DNA of 64,000 nt from Symbiodinium natans (GCA_905221605.1 CAJNDS010000025.1:641501-705500); one strand, 5' to 3'. Positions 1-9,946 are shown, counted from the first letter of the stretch. Numbers and translations are program-made. The notes: generated by a model not told the origin, from the letters alone.

Positions 1-188
1 CTAGAAATGACGGTTCCCGGCTTCCAGCGGTCTAAGCGGCATCGCAGGCAACGGCTTTGTCGCGCCAACACAGCGAAGGCCGCCTGTTCACCATCTTCCA
101 CCGCCAGAGCTGTACTGGATTCTTGGGGGGTTTAGGGTTGCAAAAAGGGATTAGGGTTAGGGTTTAGGGCTTCTTGGGCGTGATTTTT

Positions 189-282
189 GGATGTTCCCAC
201 TTTTCCTGACAGTCCTGAATAGGGATTCTAGTACCCCTTATCAGAATCCGTATGAAAAGGACTGTTGGAATAAGGCGGAACA
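189..282. mobile_element. Degenerate inverted-repeat element, family A
   Basis: Starts with GGATGTTCCCAC and ends with GGCGGAACA, with the family's internal AGTCCT..AATAGGGATT and AGTACCCCTTA segments. Better copies are at 24622-24731, 37357-37455, 40618-40700 and 57185-57274, where the ends are TTGGGATGTTCCCC and its complement. It is flanked by telomere-like TTTAGGG sequence at 136-168. No coding capacity is seen, so it is a non-autonomous, MITE- or introner-like copy. Confidence 0.55.
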
Positions 283-739
283 GTTTACAACATCTTGTTA
301 GATCTTTTCAAGCGTGAACGTGGCCAGAAGTCAAACTCCTGAACCCTATCTGAGGGCGCATACCGAGCCCTTGCATGGTGGGAGGGTAGGCCTTGGTTTT
401 TTTCGGGAAGTGTGAAGCAGAGGCTGCTTGAGTTTTTTCGTCTTTTTCTTCCATTCCTGAATTGGTGCCTCGCCGCACTCGCGCTCGCGACCCCAGTGTC
501 AAAGCATGGTTCCCTTTGCGGGTGTCCGACAACAATCAGGATTCTAGCAGCTAGCCGGTTTTGGGGTGTTTTGAGGGTACCCCTATTTCGGGAAATGCCC
601 AGGATACATTGAGGCATATACATGCGCAGCTTGAGCATCAAGTGCTCATATTGGAAGCCTACAGTGCAGAACCTTCTATCCCTGTCCTTATTGGAAGCGA
701 CAGCCAAGGGAAAGGCTTGTGCACCCTGCATCAACGATA

Positions 740-746
740 TGCACGC

Positions 747-792
<46 letters not shown>
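740..792. repeat. (CT)n microsatellite
   Basis: About 20 CT units on the + strand, followed by TCGTTCTTGCAG. A long pyrimidine tract followed by CAG could serve as a 3' splice or trans-splice acceptor. The following 100 bases show no clear protein match, so it is annotated only as a simple repeat. Confidence 0.85.
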
Positions 793-793
<1 letters not shown>

Positions 794-1946
794 CTTGCAG
801 AAGATGTTTGCAAAAAGGTTGGGGGGCTGCGTTTGTCAGAGCCCGTCTGGCCTTCAACTCTGCCACCACGAGTGGGTGTAAGGAGGGCGACGCCCCCCAC
901 GCTTTTTGTGCCACTGAAAAATCCAGGTACCCCCTTCAGAGTACGGCACCTGAAAGCAGCGAAGCAAGGTTGCGCGCAAGGAACCTGCCGGCGCCCTGAA
1001 CCTAGTTGGGCCCTTCAGGGATATTTTACATCCTCCGTTATTGGGTTTAAGCAGGATCATGATGATTCAGGAATGTGTTTTTTTTTCATAGGACTCTTTA
1101 AGGGGCATCCTGGTAGCAATTGTTTTGCATTTTCCCTTAAGTTGGGCTCAGGAGGATCACATCTTTAGGAATCCTGGAAGCTTCTGCACTTCTCAATTTT
1201 CAGCCTCTCATACCAAGGAAATCCGTACACAAAGGACGAGAGCAGCAGCTGCGACGGTTTTACTTCCATGACCGAGGAATCATGTGAGATGAAGCTTGCC
1301 AGCACAATCCGAAAGGTGGGCCTTGGGGCCACAGGGGAGTAGAGCTGGCTTATTTCCATTTCTACTATAAACTATAGTGCCCCAAACAACCATACTAAAC
1401 AGTTGTTTCGTGTTTTTTTTTTGTCGGGGGGGGGGGGGCTGATTCCATATATTTACCATATAATTCATAGAATCGTACAAATGGACCCTCAGAGTTACCG
1501 ACCCCTGTGCTCAGGAAGTGTGCGCAGAACGCTCAGGCGCCTAACTGCCCCCAGGACGGGCTTTCCAAGCACCAAGGAGGAAAGTTCTACCCGAAACCTA
1601 AACCCTAAACCCTAAACCCTGGGCTCGTTGGCACGTCTAGACGTGGGCGCGTGACATGATCATGCACAGGGAGTACTGAGGAGCATTGCTTTCCGGTTTC
1701 GTAACCTACCCTAGCTGTAAGCTCGCCCGAAAAGGAGTGAAGGGTTGTTAAAAAAAAAACTAAACCCCAAACCCTAAACCCTAAACCCTAAACCCTAAAC
1801 CCTAAACCCTAAACCCTAAACCCTAAACCCAAAGTTCTGGGCTCAGGGTGTCGGGCCTAGGCACAGCAGCTGCAATTCTAGCATCGCCATCAGTGACCAC
1901 TCAATAATCGGAACAAAAGGCCCGCTTCCTGGAGTGATGGTTCGCT

Positions 1947-2055
1947 CCCCTAAGGGTCCATGTACCTACATAGTATATACTTGGGCCTTAAAGGGGTTCC
2001 CATATAGTAGCTTTAGGGCCCAAGTATATACTATATGGGTACATGGACCCTTTGG
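1947..2055. mobile_element. Perfect-arm inverted repeat, family L
   Basis: The left arm reads CCTAAGGGTCCATGTACC then ATAGTATATACTTGGGCC. The right arm is its complement, ending in GGTACATGGACCC. The arms are roughly 45 bases each around a short loop with AAAGGGG and ATATAGTAG. There is no internal ORF. No second copy was noticed in the window, so assignment as a mobile element rests on its structure alone. Confidence 0.6.
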
Positions 2056-2200
2056 GCTCACTATAAGATCTGAGAGTTGCGTGCCTTCCGGCACATCAGA
2101 TTTGGCAGTCAGGAAACTCCTCCCTCGAAGGCGGTGCTAGTGGACTGGTTCAAACTGAAAGGCTTTTGGGCTTTTTGCGGTTGACTTTTCCCAAACTGTT

Positions 2201-2318
2201 TCACTACTATTTGCCTAAGAGCCCCAAAAGAATAAGCCATAATCATCCCTATATTACCCTCAATAAGCAAGAATCTGCTTTTTGTGCTTTTCCCGGGTTT
2301 TTGAGCAATCAGTACTTC
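2201..2318. mobile_element. Family I element, probable intron
   Basis: Begins ACTATTTGCCTAAGAGCCCC and ends with GGGTTTTTGAGCAATCAGTA, resembling the elements at 21832-22133 and 37756-37843, whose ends are ACTATTTGCTTAAGAACCC and its complement. It lies directly before the exon-like stretch at 2322-2420, and its end supplies CAG dinucleotides usable as an acceptor. Confidence 0.5.
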
Positions 2319-2321
2319 AGG

Positions 2322-2420
2322 AGACATGCCATGCTGCTGTCTTCTACCCCGCCAGCGGCGTTTGCCACCTCTTCAACGACTGCGCCTCGCTCCGCAAGCC
2401 GTTCTGCAAGCCAAACTCCC
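2322..2420 (+). CDS. Exon-like fragment, cysteine-rich (possibly apple/PAN)
   Basis: An open stretch on the + strand encodes a cysteine-rich peptide containing HAAVFYPASGVCHLFNDC followed by KPFCKPN. The spacing of aromatic residues and cysteines (FYPASGVCHLFNDC) resembles the core of apple/PAN domains, which bind protein or carbohydrate outside the cell. It lies between a family I element ending at 2318 and a family C element starting at 2423, both of which act as introns elsewhere in this window. It is therefore best read as a single internal exon. The rest of the gene was not identified and the splice junctions are not fixed. Confidence 0.35.
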
Positions 2421-2422
2421 CT

Positions 2423-2528
2423 CCATATCCCCCTTGGGAATTAGTTTTTTGTTTTTGTTTATATAAAACCCAAGAGGATATTATTAAAAGTGTTATTCTT
2501 TTTAATGAAGGTTCTAAGGGGAGTACAG
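2423..2528. mobile_element. Family C element, probable intron
   Basis: Starts CATATCCCCCTTGGGAATT, has ATATAAAACCCAAGAGGATATT in the middle and ends GTTCTAAGGGGAGTACAG. The same layout occurs at 9691-9819, where it fits a phase-0 GT-AG intron exactly, and at 47079-47215 inside an intron of the CobW gene. Here it follows an exon-like fragment. Confidence 0.6.
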
Positions 2529-3791
2529 CCCTGACACAAACTGCCCTTCCTTGCTTGCTGCCACCTGCAAGTGCGCAGTGCACATGTGGTTCAACTCTAC
2601 CCGAGCTTTCTTGGTTGTTTTTTTTAATACTCGGTCTCAAGTACTTCTTCCATAGGAGATGATCTTCGGACTCGGCATCGTCTCTGTCCGATCACGGCCT
2701 CCCCAGGTCAAGTCGTAGTGTCATAGTGTCATATGAGCTGATTTTATTAAGGGTTTAGGGTTTAGGGTTTAGGGTTTAGGGTTTAGGGTTATCTTTGCTC
2801 ATGGAGTTCATACAAGTCGGATTCTTGGAAGTCGGCCGCGTAGCAGATGCTCTCTGCAAGGCGTAGGTGCGCGCCTACGCAGAACACACGCCCGTGCTCG
2901 GTTCTGCTTGGGGGGCATCTCAGCACGCAGGCGGCGCAGGACTTCATTAACCGAACATCTCGCAGACCCTGGTACAACCTATACTTGCTTCCAAAGCCTG
3001 CATTCGCACGCCGAGCACAGCAATGACAAGAACGCTGCTCATGTAGCCACATGTACGCACAATCATTCACAATCCAGAGTTCAGGCTCAGGCTCCAAGGG
3101 TCTCGGGGCTTAGAGGGTGTAATTTGGGGTTTACACACGGCTTTTTAGGGTGGGTTGACTGTTTTGTTTGGAGGTATCGGGGTGGGCCTGAGGGTGCGGC
3201 GTTTTGGGGTTGAGTGTTTCCGGATTCAAGTCTTCAGGGCTTTGGGTTTAGCTTGGCTGAGGGCCCAGGGTTTAAGGTTGAGGGTTTAGGGTTTAGGGAG
3301 GATTGTGGAGATATAGGGTTTGGGGTCTAGAGTGGGCTTCAGGTTGTTGCTGACGACCCAGGCATTTAGGGCTCAGGCTCAGGGGTATGGGGGGCTGAAG
3401 TTTTAATGGGGGATTAGGATTTAGAGTTCCACCCTAAACCCTTGCTAAACCCTCAACCCAAAGGTTGTTTTGTAGTTTCAGATGCCGTGGGTGGGCGGAT
3501 GCAAATCGGCTTGGTGGTTGGCAGGCCCTAAACCCGAAACCCTAAACCCTAAACCCTAAACCCGAAACTTTAAGTCCTAAACCCTAAACCCTACACCCAG
3601 TCTTTAGAGCTGCTGGGATCGAGTGGCGTCCCACAACCGGAGAGGAAGTGGCCGAAGCCTGTTGCAAAAAAGGCTTCGACCTTTTTGATGTCTCGCTCTT
3701 GGACCTCGCAGCTCCTGAATAGGGACTATAGTAGGGGGGAAATGTAACTCCTTTTAAGGGCCGTTCGTAGAAGGGGGGAACATAGCAAGTT

Positions 3792-3949
3792 CTACTTGGA
3801 TGTTCATGGTACTTGCTAACCAATTATAACTGGGCTTACAACCCTACTTATAATTGGGATAACCCCCGTAAGGCCCTTTAGGGGGTATTCTAAGTAGGGT
3901 AATAAGTGCAGTTATAATTGGTGAGTAAGTACCATGAACCTCCAAGTAG
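3792..3949. mobile_element. Long inverted repeat, family K
   Basis: The arms read CTACTTGGATGTTCATGGTA on the left and TACCATGAACCTCCAAGTAG on the right, and they continue inward through CCAATTATAACTG. This gives a 158-bp, almost fully palindromic unit. A single arm of the same family is at 4243-4340. Full relatives with CTTGGAGGTT ends are at 18283-18394, and a degenerate copy is at 36050-36194. Confidence 0.75.
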
Positions 3950-4242
3950 CGAGTGGTGGCAAGGCTGGAGGGCTGTCAACCCTGCGGCTGCCTCCCTGCC
4001 CCTTTCATTGGGCCGCAGGGATCACTCGTGGGTGCGAATTGCACCTTACTTCTGCCCGGCATTCATGCGAAGTGCTTTGGCTATTGCTCTCTCTGTCCAA
4101 CGAGCTGGTGCTTCATGTCTGGCCTGGTGTAGGGAACTGAGACACCTACACGGGGGTTTCCGAAAAGAGGGAGCCCCCAGAACCTTAGAAAGATCCCCGA
4201 ATCACAGGAACCCCTCACAACAAGGACTTCGATAAGGTGTCC

Positions 4243-4340
4243 CCTACTTGGAGGTTCATGGGAACGGCCCAATTCATATAAGCCTACTTATAACCTACTT
4301 AGAGGACTTAGGGGGCTGATAAGTGCAGTTAGAATTGGGG
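4243..4340. mobile_element. Single-arm family K copy
   Basis: Begins CTACTTGGAGGTTCATGGGA and carries the internal CCTACTTATAACCTACTTA and AAGTGCAGTTAGAATTGG segments of family K, but lacks the second terminal arm. It is preceded at 4145-4240 by a degenerate family H element (GGTTTCCGAAAAGAGGG). Confidence 0.5.
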
Positions 4341-4552
4341 TCGTGGTCGACCCCTCTTCCCTTACCACCCACTTCCCTCCCCCCCCTTCACCCCCCCCGG
4401 CACACGCCTTTCAGGTAAGACAGTTGAGCCTTCCATCGGATCCGTCACCTTGATGGACCAGGCCACGGCTTGCTTGCGCCTTGAATCTCAAACACCTCAA
4501 CCTTAACCGGTGAGAAAAAAGGACCCTAAACCCCAAACCGCAAAGCGGGTAG

Positions 4553-4635
4553 GTTGGGATGTTCCCCCTCATGCTAACAGCCCTTACCAGGGATAAGAAT
4601 AGGGTTACGATACTCCCTATTAAGGGTTTATCATG
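4553..4635. mobile_element. Left half of a family A element
   Basis: Starts TTGGGATGTTCCCCCTCATG and continues CTAACAGCCCTTACCAGGGAT, then breaks off. The complementary right end (GGGGAACATCCCAA) is missing, so this is a truncated copy. Confidence 0.5.
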
Positions 4636-5087
4636 AAACGCTTTCGGGTGGGCGGGGGGCGGGTGGGCCCGCGCCCTGAAGTCTGAAGCCTAGAAGGTTG
4701 CGGATTGACGTTTGGCAGGGGTTGGGGAGGAGGGCTGTGCTTGGGGCCGGGAAAAACATGGATACAGGAATGAGAACAAAATGAACGGTGTTCCTTTGGT
4801 GGGATTCTCAGACTCGGACATCCGCAAGATATTTCGTCTGCCCTGAGAAAGTTTTTGTATTATGCAGAGGCAGGTTCAGCATTCAAAGGGAAGGGGTGGG
4901 AGCTTCCAATGAACTTGATATGCGCGAAGCCTCATTTTCAGGCCATCTTGCGTTACTAACACACTTTCGCTGCGACCTTATCGGGTCCTCCGTTTTGTCT
5001 TCTGGAATCTCCTATTCGGCTGAGAACCCTAAACCCAAGCCCTACCTTAAGACACCCAAAGCTTACTTTTTGTAGGTTCTTCTTGGA

Positions 5088-5222
5088 AGCTTAGTAGTAG
5101 AGTAGGCAACCTTTAACCGACTTCAACCTTTCTGGGGTAATCTAATCCCCTTGTAATCTCAAAGGTGAACCTCTAGCTCCTCCAGGATACTGGACAACTA
5201 AGTAGGTAACCTCCTAAAAAAC
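5088..5222. mobile_element. Family R element
   Basis: Carries CTTAGTAG, GAGTAGGCAACCTTT and CCAGGATACTGGACAAC in the same order as a second copy at 28288-28412. The left side also has the AAGCTTACTTTTTGTAGGTT motif shared with family J. It has no coding content. Confidence 0.4.
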
Positions 5223-5267
5223 CAGGTTTTTGGGGGCGGAACCCCTGGAAAATCACAAGACGTGGGC

Positions 5268-5350
5268 TTAGGGTTTAGGGTTTAGGGTTTAGGGTTTAGG
5301 GTTTAGGGTTTAGGGTTTAGGGTTTAGGGTTTAGGGTTTAGGGTTTAGCG
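5268..5350 (+). repeat. (TTTAGGG)n array
   Basis: About eleven near-perfect TTTAGGG units on the + strand, ending in TTTAGCG. This is the plant/algal-type telomere repeat in an interstitial position, over 5 kb from the window edge. Confidence 0.95.
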
Positions 5351-5460
5351 TTCAAGGGGCGTATGGAACCCAACTCCTACTACTCCCTAAACCTCCCTAA
5401 GCTTCCCTAAGGTTTCCTAGGTACCTACCCCCCTTGAACCCCCCTCCCTGAAGAGCCCTA
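5351..5460. mobile_element. Degenerate family O element
   Basis: TTCAAGGGGCGTATGGAACC at the left is matched on the right by CCCTTGAACCCCCCTCCCTG. Between them is the CTACTACTCCCTAA and CCTAGGTACCTACC core seen in the better copy at 27931-28070. Confidence 0.5.
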
Positions 5461-5800
5461 AAATAAGGGGAAGGCCGATAAACCGTAAGCCCGAAACCCA
5501 ACCTCCCTCCCTGAACCCCAAACCCCAAACCCTAAACCCTGAAGCCTAAACTACCCTACACCCTTAGAAAGCCTAAACCCTAAGCCCTAAATCCTAAACC
5601 CTAAACCCGCCTAAACCCTAAACCCTAAACCCTACGTGTCGGGCAGAAATGGGTAGGTGCAGTCCCCAATTCGTTCAGGAGATGCTGGCAGAGGAGCAGG
5701 AAGAGGAGCAAGCTCTGGATGCCGAGGACAGCTCCCCCCGGACCTGAAAGAGGTTTAGGGTTTAGGGTGTAGGGTGTAGGGTGTAGGGTGTAGGGTGTAG

Positions 5801-6434
5801 GGTGTAGGTTGGGTTCGGCCGGTCCACACTAACAGTCACCACCAGCAGACCCACAAATAAAAGCACCCGGTAAATGCCAAAAAATTGACTGAGATTCCTG
5901 CTATTCCTGGTGCTATTCCTGGTGCTATTTCTGGTGCATTTTTTTGTGCTATTCCTGGTGCTATTTCTGGTGTTGTTTTTGTGCTATTGTTTGTGCTATT
6001 TCTGGTGCTATTTTTTGTGCTATTGTTTGTGCTATTTCTGGTGCTATTTCTGGTGCTGTTGCTGGTGCTATGTGACTAACAATCACCATCAGCAGACCCA
6101 CAGAAAACAGCACCCGGTAAATGCTAAGCTGATAAAATTGACTGGGATTCCTGGTGCTATTTCTGGTGCTATTGTTTGTGCTATTTCTGGTGCTATTTTT
6201 TGTGGTATTCCTGGCGCCATTTCTGGTGCTATTTTTTGTGCTATTGTTTGTGCTATTTCTGGTGCTATTTCTGCTGCTATGTGACAAACAGTCACCACCA
6301 GCAGACCCACAAAAATAAGCACCCGGTAAATGCTAAAATTGACTGGGATTCCTGGTGCTATTTTTGGCCTGTGTGTTATAAGGCCACGGCGTTATTTGAC
6401 TGTTAGTGTGGACCGGCCGAACCCAAGGTGTAGG
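5801..6434. mobile_element. 618-bp non-autonomous DNA transposon with 8-bp target duplication
   Basis: Thirty-base terminal inverted repeats begin TTGGGTTCGGCCGGT. The left arm is 5809-5838 and the right arm 6397-6426, and they match base for base. The element is bounded on both sides by GGTGTAGG (5801-5808 and 6427-6434), an 8-bp target-site duplication, and lies in an array of TGTAGGG units. The interior holds about three tandem units starting near 5828, 6076 and 6284. Each has CACCAGCAGACCCACA, GCACCCGGTAAATGC and then many copies of a 12-mer CTGGTGCTATTT. Apparent reading frames are only translations of this minisatellite, so no transposase is present. An 8-bp duplication fits hAT, P and Merlin superfamilies among others, and the ends do not settle which. 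Confidence 0.85.
5900..6275. repeat. CTGGTGCTATTT minisatellite inside the transposon
   Basis: Dozens of 12-15 bp units of the form CTGGTGCTATT(T/C) and TTTGTGCTATT, in two blocks at about 5900-6073 and 6150-6280. Because 12 divides by three, all frames stay open and give artificial hydrophobic (GAIS/LVLF) repeats. Confidence 0.85.
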
Positions 6435-6588
6435 GTTAGGTTATCTAAGAATCCTAAGAGGGGTTTTCGAAGCAGGAGCCTAGTTGCAAAGTTTAGTTGA
6501 AGCCCGCGAACCCCCCCCCCCCCGCCAGAGAGAAGAGCGTTAGGGTTTTGAGGGCACCTTACTTGCGTCGTGTCATGTGGGCCCTAAC

Positions 6589-6613
6589 CCCCTCCTCCCC
6601 CCCCCCCCTCCCC

Positions 6614-6655
<42 letters not shown>

Positions 6656-6660
6656 AAAAA
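6589..6660. repeat. Poly-C then poly-A run
   Basis: C-rich sequence ends in an uninterrupted run of about 29 C and then 15 A. Similar C/A or T/G junction runs occur at 31829-31858, 40094-40127 and 48570-48602, the last inside an intron. Confidence 0.9.
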
Positions 6661-6789
6661 CAGCGAATAAAAACTAAACAAGAACACACACTAAACTGCC
6701 GCTCTTCGGCCCCTGAGCACCAACTCAGGGGCGAAACGACGACGGCCCAACTGCCGAGTTGATGACTGCAGCTTTGAACGCAAGCACAG

Positions 6790-6940
6790 CTTGGTAGCCC
6801 AGGGTTTTGGGTTTTGGGTTAGGGTTTAGGGTTTAGGGTTTAGGGTGTAGGGTTTAGGGTGTAGGGTTTAGGGTTCCCTTATTAAATAGCCAACCCAGAA
6901 AAGTGTGCCCTTATTATAATATGGTTACTGGGCTACCAAG
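6790..6940. mobile_element. Family F inverted-repeat element carrying a telomere-like array
   Basis: Ends are CTTGGTAGCCCAG (left) and CTGGGCTACCAAG (right), a perfect 13-bp inverted repeat. The right half (GGGTTCCCTTATT, CCAACCC, CCTTATTATAATATGGTTA) matches the plain copy at 60859-60971. In place of the plain copy's left half there is a block of TTTAGGG/TGTAGGG units (about 6810-6873). A second copy with an array in the same half is at 41033-41197. Confidence 0.8.
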
Positions 6941-7598
6941 ACAGACTGGCCATCAAATGAGAGTACCAGCAGCTAAGGAGTAGCGATGGGGGGAGGGGGG
7001 TTTTGAGGCGGGCAGACTGCCCTAAACCTCAAACCCCTTTTCAACCCCAAACCCTAAACCTAGATGGTGAGGCATTCGGGTGCTTTACAGTTAGGGCCTT
7101 CTGTCAGTCTAAGGGGGGTTGAAACCCAAAACCCCTACGAATCAAAAAGCCGGACTCCGTCTGCTGACCTTGGATGGGCGTCAGTACCCGTGTTTCTGCG
7201 TTCTGGTAACACACCCGAAGTTTCATGTTGAAGGTTTAGGATTCAGGGTTTATAAGGTGTAGGGACCCCACACCCCTAAATAAACCCCAACGCCCCTAAC
7301 CGAGAGAGACTTGCACCATGGAAGCCGCTTATGGGCAAGATCCGACGCATCAGCTCCTATCCGTGCTTAAGTAGCGTCCTTAGGTCAGCTGGGCAGGTGG
7401 CGAGTACGCGAATCCTCTAGTTTTGTAGGGGCTAACAAGCCAACAAGGGCTATGCCTAGGGTTTAGGGCTCAGCCTGCGTGCCAGGGGTTAAGGACCTAC
7501 AAGTGTTTTGCATAGACGGGCGGAAGATAGGTACATGGTTCCTGTGAAATCATCTTAATTTCTGTCCAAAGTTCTAGAAGAGTTGCAGTACGTCCCTC

Positions 7599-7783
7599 GG
7601 AGTTGAGGCCATACCTATGTTCTTGATGAACGCGACCAACGTTTCCAACATGTTGCACAGCAAATCTTTCCCGCACGATGAGAACATCACTCTGAGGTTC
7701 GGGTACACTGGGCAGCAATTTAAGGAATCTTGCATTTTCCCGAGAGTCCAGTGGCGTCAAGGTCGGTGTGGGGAGGGGTATGG
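7599..7783 (+). CDS. Possible internal exon, unknown protein
   Basis: An open + strand stretch encodes a hydrophilic peptide with MFLMNATNVSNMLHSKSFPH and later ITLRFGYTGQQF. The codons are well mixed and unlike the surrounding repeats. It has two N-glycosylation-type NxT/S sites, but no family was recognised. The opposite strand is also open, so strand is uncertain. Flanks are telomere-like repeat fragments at about 7455 and 7865-7893. Confidence 0.3.
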
Positions 7784-7859
7784 GCCCTGGTGGGCCCCTC
7801 TTTCATGTGCCTGACGGCCGTTTTGGGGTTTTGGTCCGACCAGCGCTGAACCTGAAAAG

Positions 7860-9420
7860 ACGACCTTATACCCTAAACCCCAAACCCTAAACCTTGGCAA
7901 AAAAACCCTAAAAGTCCCACCCCCAAAAGCCCGGCTGCACCCGAAGGGCTTCAACTCGGCTTTTGATTGAGAGAGGTCATGAAAGTTCCCCAAACAGACC
8001 CGTGGCAAGTTGTGAGACAAGCAATCGTGTGCCATGTCGGTTCTTCATGGTAGACATTCCTGTGGGCTGGGCCCATATGATCAGTGGCCCCTCTCAATGG
8101 CCTGCGCTGCATGGGTTGGGTTCGTGTTGAAAGGAGTTGTCCTGGGAATGGAAGTTCAGGGAGTTGCACACGGAATGTAACGGGGGGGGGAATCAGTCTC
8201 AGAATCCAAATCAACCGTGGGCACGCGTCACGGGAAACCGTGGGCAACTTGTAACACAGACCCGTGCAACGAACAGAACTCGTAGCAGTTTCCCTGCTGT
8301 ACGTCTGCTGCTCAATTTCGCAGTTGGGTGTGGAGCATTCCCCACAACCAACTGCTAGCATGTAGCATGGTGGAGAAAGGCATCTCCGGCACCCTAATGA
8401 GCTTTAAGCACCAAAACTGACATCCCTGGACACTGAAGGAATTACGAGCGGGACATCAGCGTCCTGTACGACAAGGTCCAGGAATTCCATGTTCGAGCTT
8501 TGGAATGCTTGAAAGCAAGGTTCTTGGAGGTATGAAGACCCGAAACGACCAGCCCGTCGTTTCATTAAAGCACTCTACTGTCAAGCTTAAGCTTGAAGAG
8601 GTCATGACCTTTTTTAGGCTTGAGAGGGGTTGGGAATCTAAGGTCGACTGGGACCTTAGACCACAGTCCACTGCCCGATGCCCAAAAGCCTAAGCCGCCA
8701 TCATTCCCCCTACCCCGATAGCAGAATGGGTACCTGGTTTTTTCTCGAGTCCGCGGACTTCATACTTTGCACTTTGATAGAGAGCGAGCACTAGTTTAAC
8801 CGCTAGCGCGAAGCCGCAGTTGGGGGTGGGGGGGTAAGCCCGGCGCGTCGTTTGCATCGGAGGTCGGCTAGAGGGGGGGGGACCCATTCCGCGTTTAAAA
8901 AAACTCGGCCATGGATCTGAACCCTTCGGTCTCGGCGGATTTCCCCCCTGTTGTGGTAACCTTACCTCTTGAATCACTGAAGTGCTATCTTTAATCCCTA
9001 TACTGATACAGCAGCTCATCCCTCTTCCCCCCCCCAGATCTCTGGCTTTCTCCTGGCTCTTCACGACCGCATGAATCCGGGAGATGGTCCCAAGTACTGC
9101 CCTTTCAAGAGTCCTGGCGCTTTTTTTAGGGGGGATATTGCTCTGCTTCTGGTGTATTTGGGGACTTTGAGGGTTTAGGGTTCAGGGTTGTTTTTTTTTT
9201 TTTTTTTTTTGTGGGGGGGTGGGCGGGGGGGTTGGGGGTTCGGGCTGAGGTTTTCTTGAGGGCGAGGGGGCAGAATGTTTGAGAGCAAGCGTGGGACTTC
9301 TTCCCCACATCGCTCGTTTGCACACTGTTCTCTGCTTCCAGCATGTCTGCCTGCCTTCGGTCAGGCGCCCCCAAGAGATGGTCAGCTTGTGTCGTGTCAT
9401 GTGTTCTTGGGTGCTTTAAA
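7860..9420. other. Stretch with no recognised gene
   Basis: Contains a short CCCTAAA block at 7865-7893, a poly-G run near 8183, a T20 run at 9190-9210 and mixed-composition sequence with short open stretches on both strands. Nothing was recognisable as a conserved protein or RNA. Confidence 0.5.
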
Positions 9421-9606
9421 GACCCTTATAAACCCTAAACCCTAAACCCTGAACCCTGAACCCTAAACCCTGAACCCTAAACCCTAAACCCTAAACCCTA
9501 AACCCTAAACCCTAAACCCTAAACCCTAAACCCTAAACCCGAAGCGGATGCGGGCGCTTGGATGTGCGTGCAATGCGGGTGGCGAAACCCTAAACCCTAA
9601 ACCCAA
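9421..9606 (-). repeat. (CCCTAAA)n arrays flanking a short exon-like island
   Basis: Array 9421-9540 has about 16 CCCTAAA/CCCTGAA units. After 45 bases of unique sequence a second short array follows at 9585-9606. The unique piece (GGATGCGGGCGCTTGGATG...) reads open with acceptor-like GAAG before it and GTGGCG after it, so the arrays may be intronic. Confidence 0.7.
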
Positions 9607-9912
9607 ACCCCCAAAACCCTCTGTCAGAGGAACGAATCTGTCATTGACGAGTGCCTCACTGTGGCAACGTGCATCGTTCAGCGGGCCGTGCCTATATCCC
9701 CCTTGGGAATTTGTTTTTTGTTTGTTTTTGTTCATTGGTTTAGGGTTTAGGGTTTATTATATAAAACCCAAGAGGATATTAAACACATTGTTTTTATTGA
9801 GGTTCTAAGGGGAGTGTAGGTACAAAGTAATGAGATCTCCATGGAAGCCTTCTCGGCCATCATGGAGCAAGTGGCGCGTTTTCACGACGTGGGCTGGCCA
9901 AACCTGGCGCAA

Positions 9913-9946
<34 letters not shown>

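Larger units (their letters stand above)
1..2200. other. Gene-poor, repeat-rich stretch
   Basis: Contains TTTAGGG/CCCTAAA blocks at about 136-168, 1595-1620 and 1761-1830. Two degenerate family D pieces (GGATCATGATGATTCAGGA type) lie at 1046-1175, and a G11 run is near 1428. No convincing exon was recognised apart from possible short coding just before 2200. Confidence 0.6.
2640..5800. other. Gene-poor stretch dominated by telomere-like repeats
   Basis: TTTAGGG/CCCTAAA blocks lie at 2748-2790, 3272-3298, 3520-3597, 5268-5350, 5520-5635 and 5752-5808, the last grading into TGTAGGG units. Inverted-repeat elements are listed separately. A minus-strand open stretch at about 2800-3090 has fairly even composition and several cysteines, but no recognisable motif. 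No gene is called. Confidence 0.55.

Noticed and set aside
561-1168. Open frames through the CT microsatellite
   Set aside because: Serine/leucine repeats come from the CT tract, flanking codons show no conserved motif, and all frames are open.
5268-5350. A real chromosome end
   Set aside because: The array is internal, with unique sequence and other arrays of both orientations on each side, so this is an interstitial block and not a telomere.
5885-6406. Several overlapping long open frames with repeated GAISGAI / LVLFLV peptides
   Set aside because: They are translations of a 12-bp minisatellite in all frames inside a transposon. There is no start context, and both strands are open because the repeat length divides by three.
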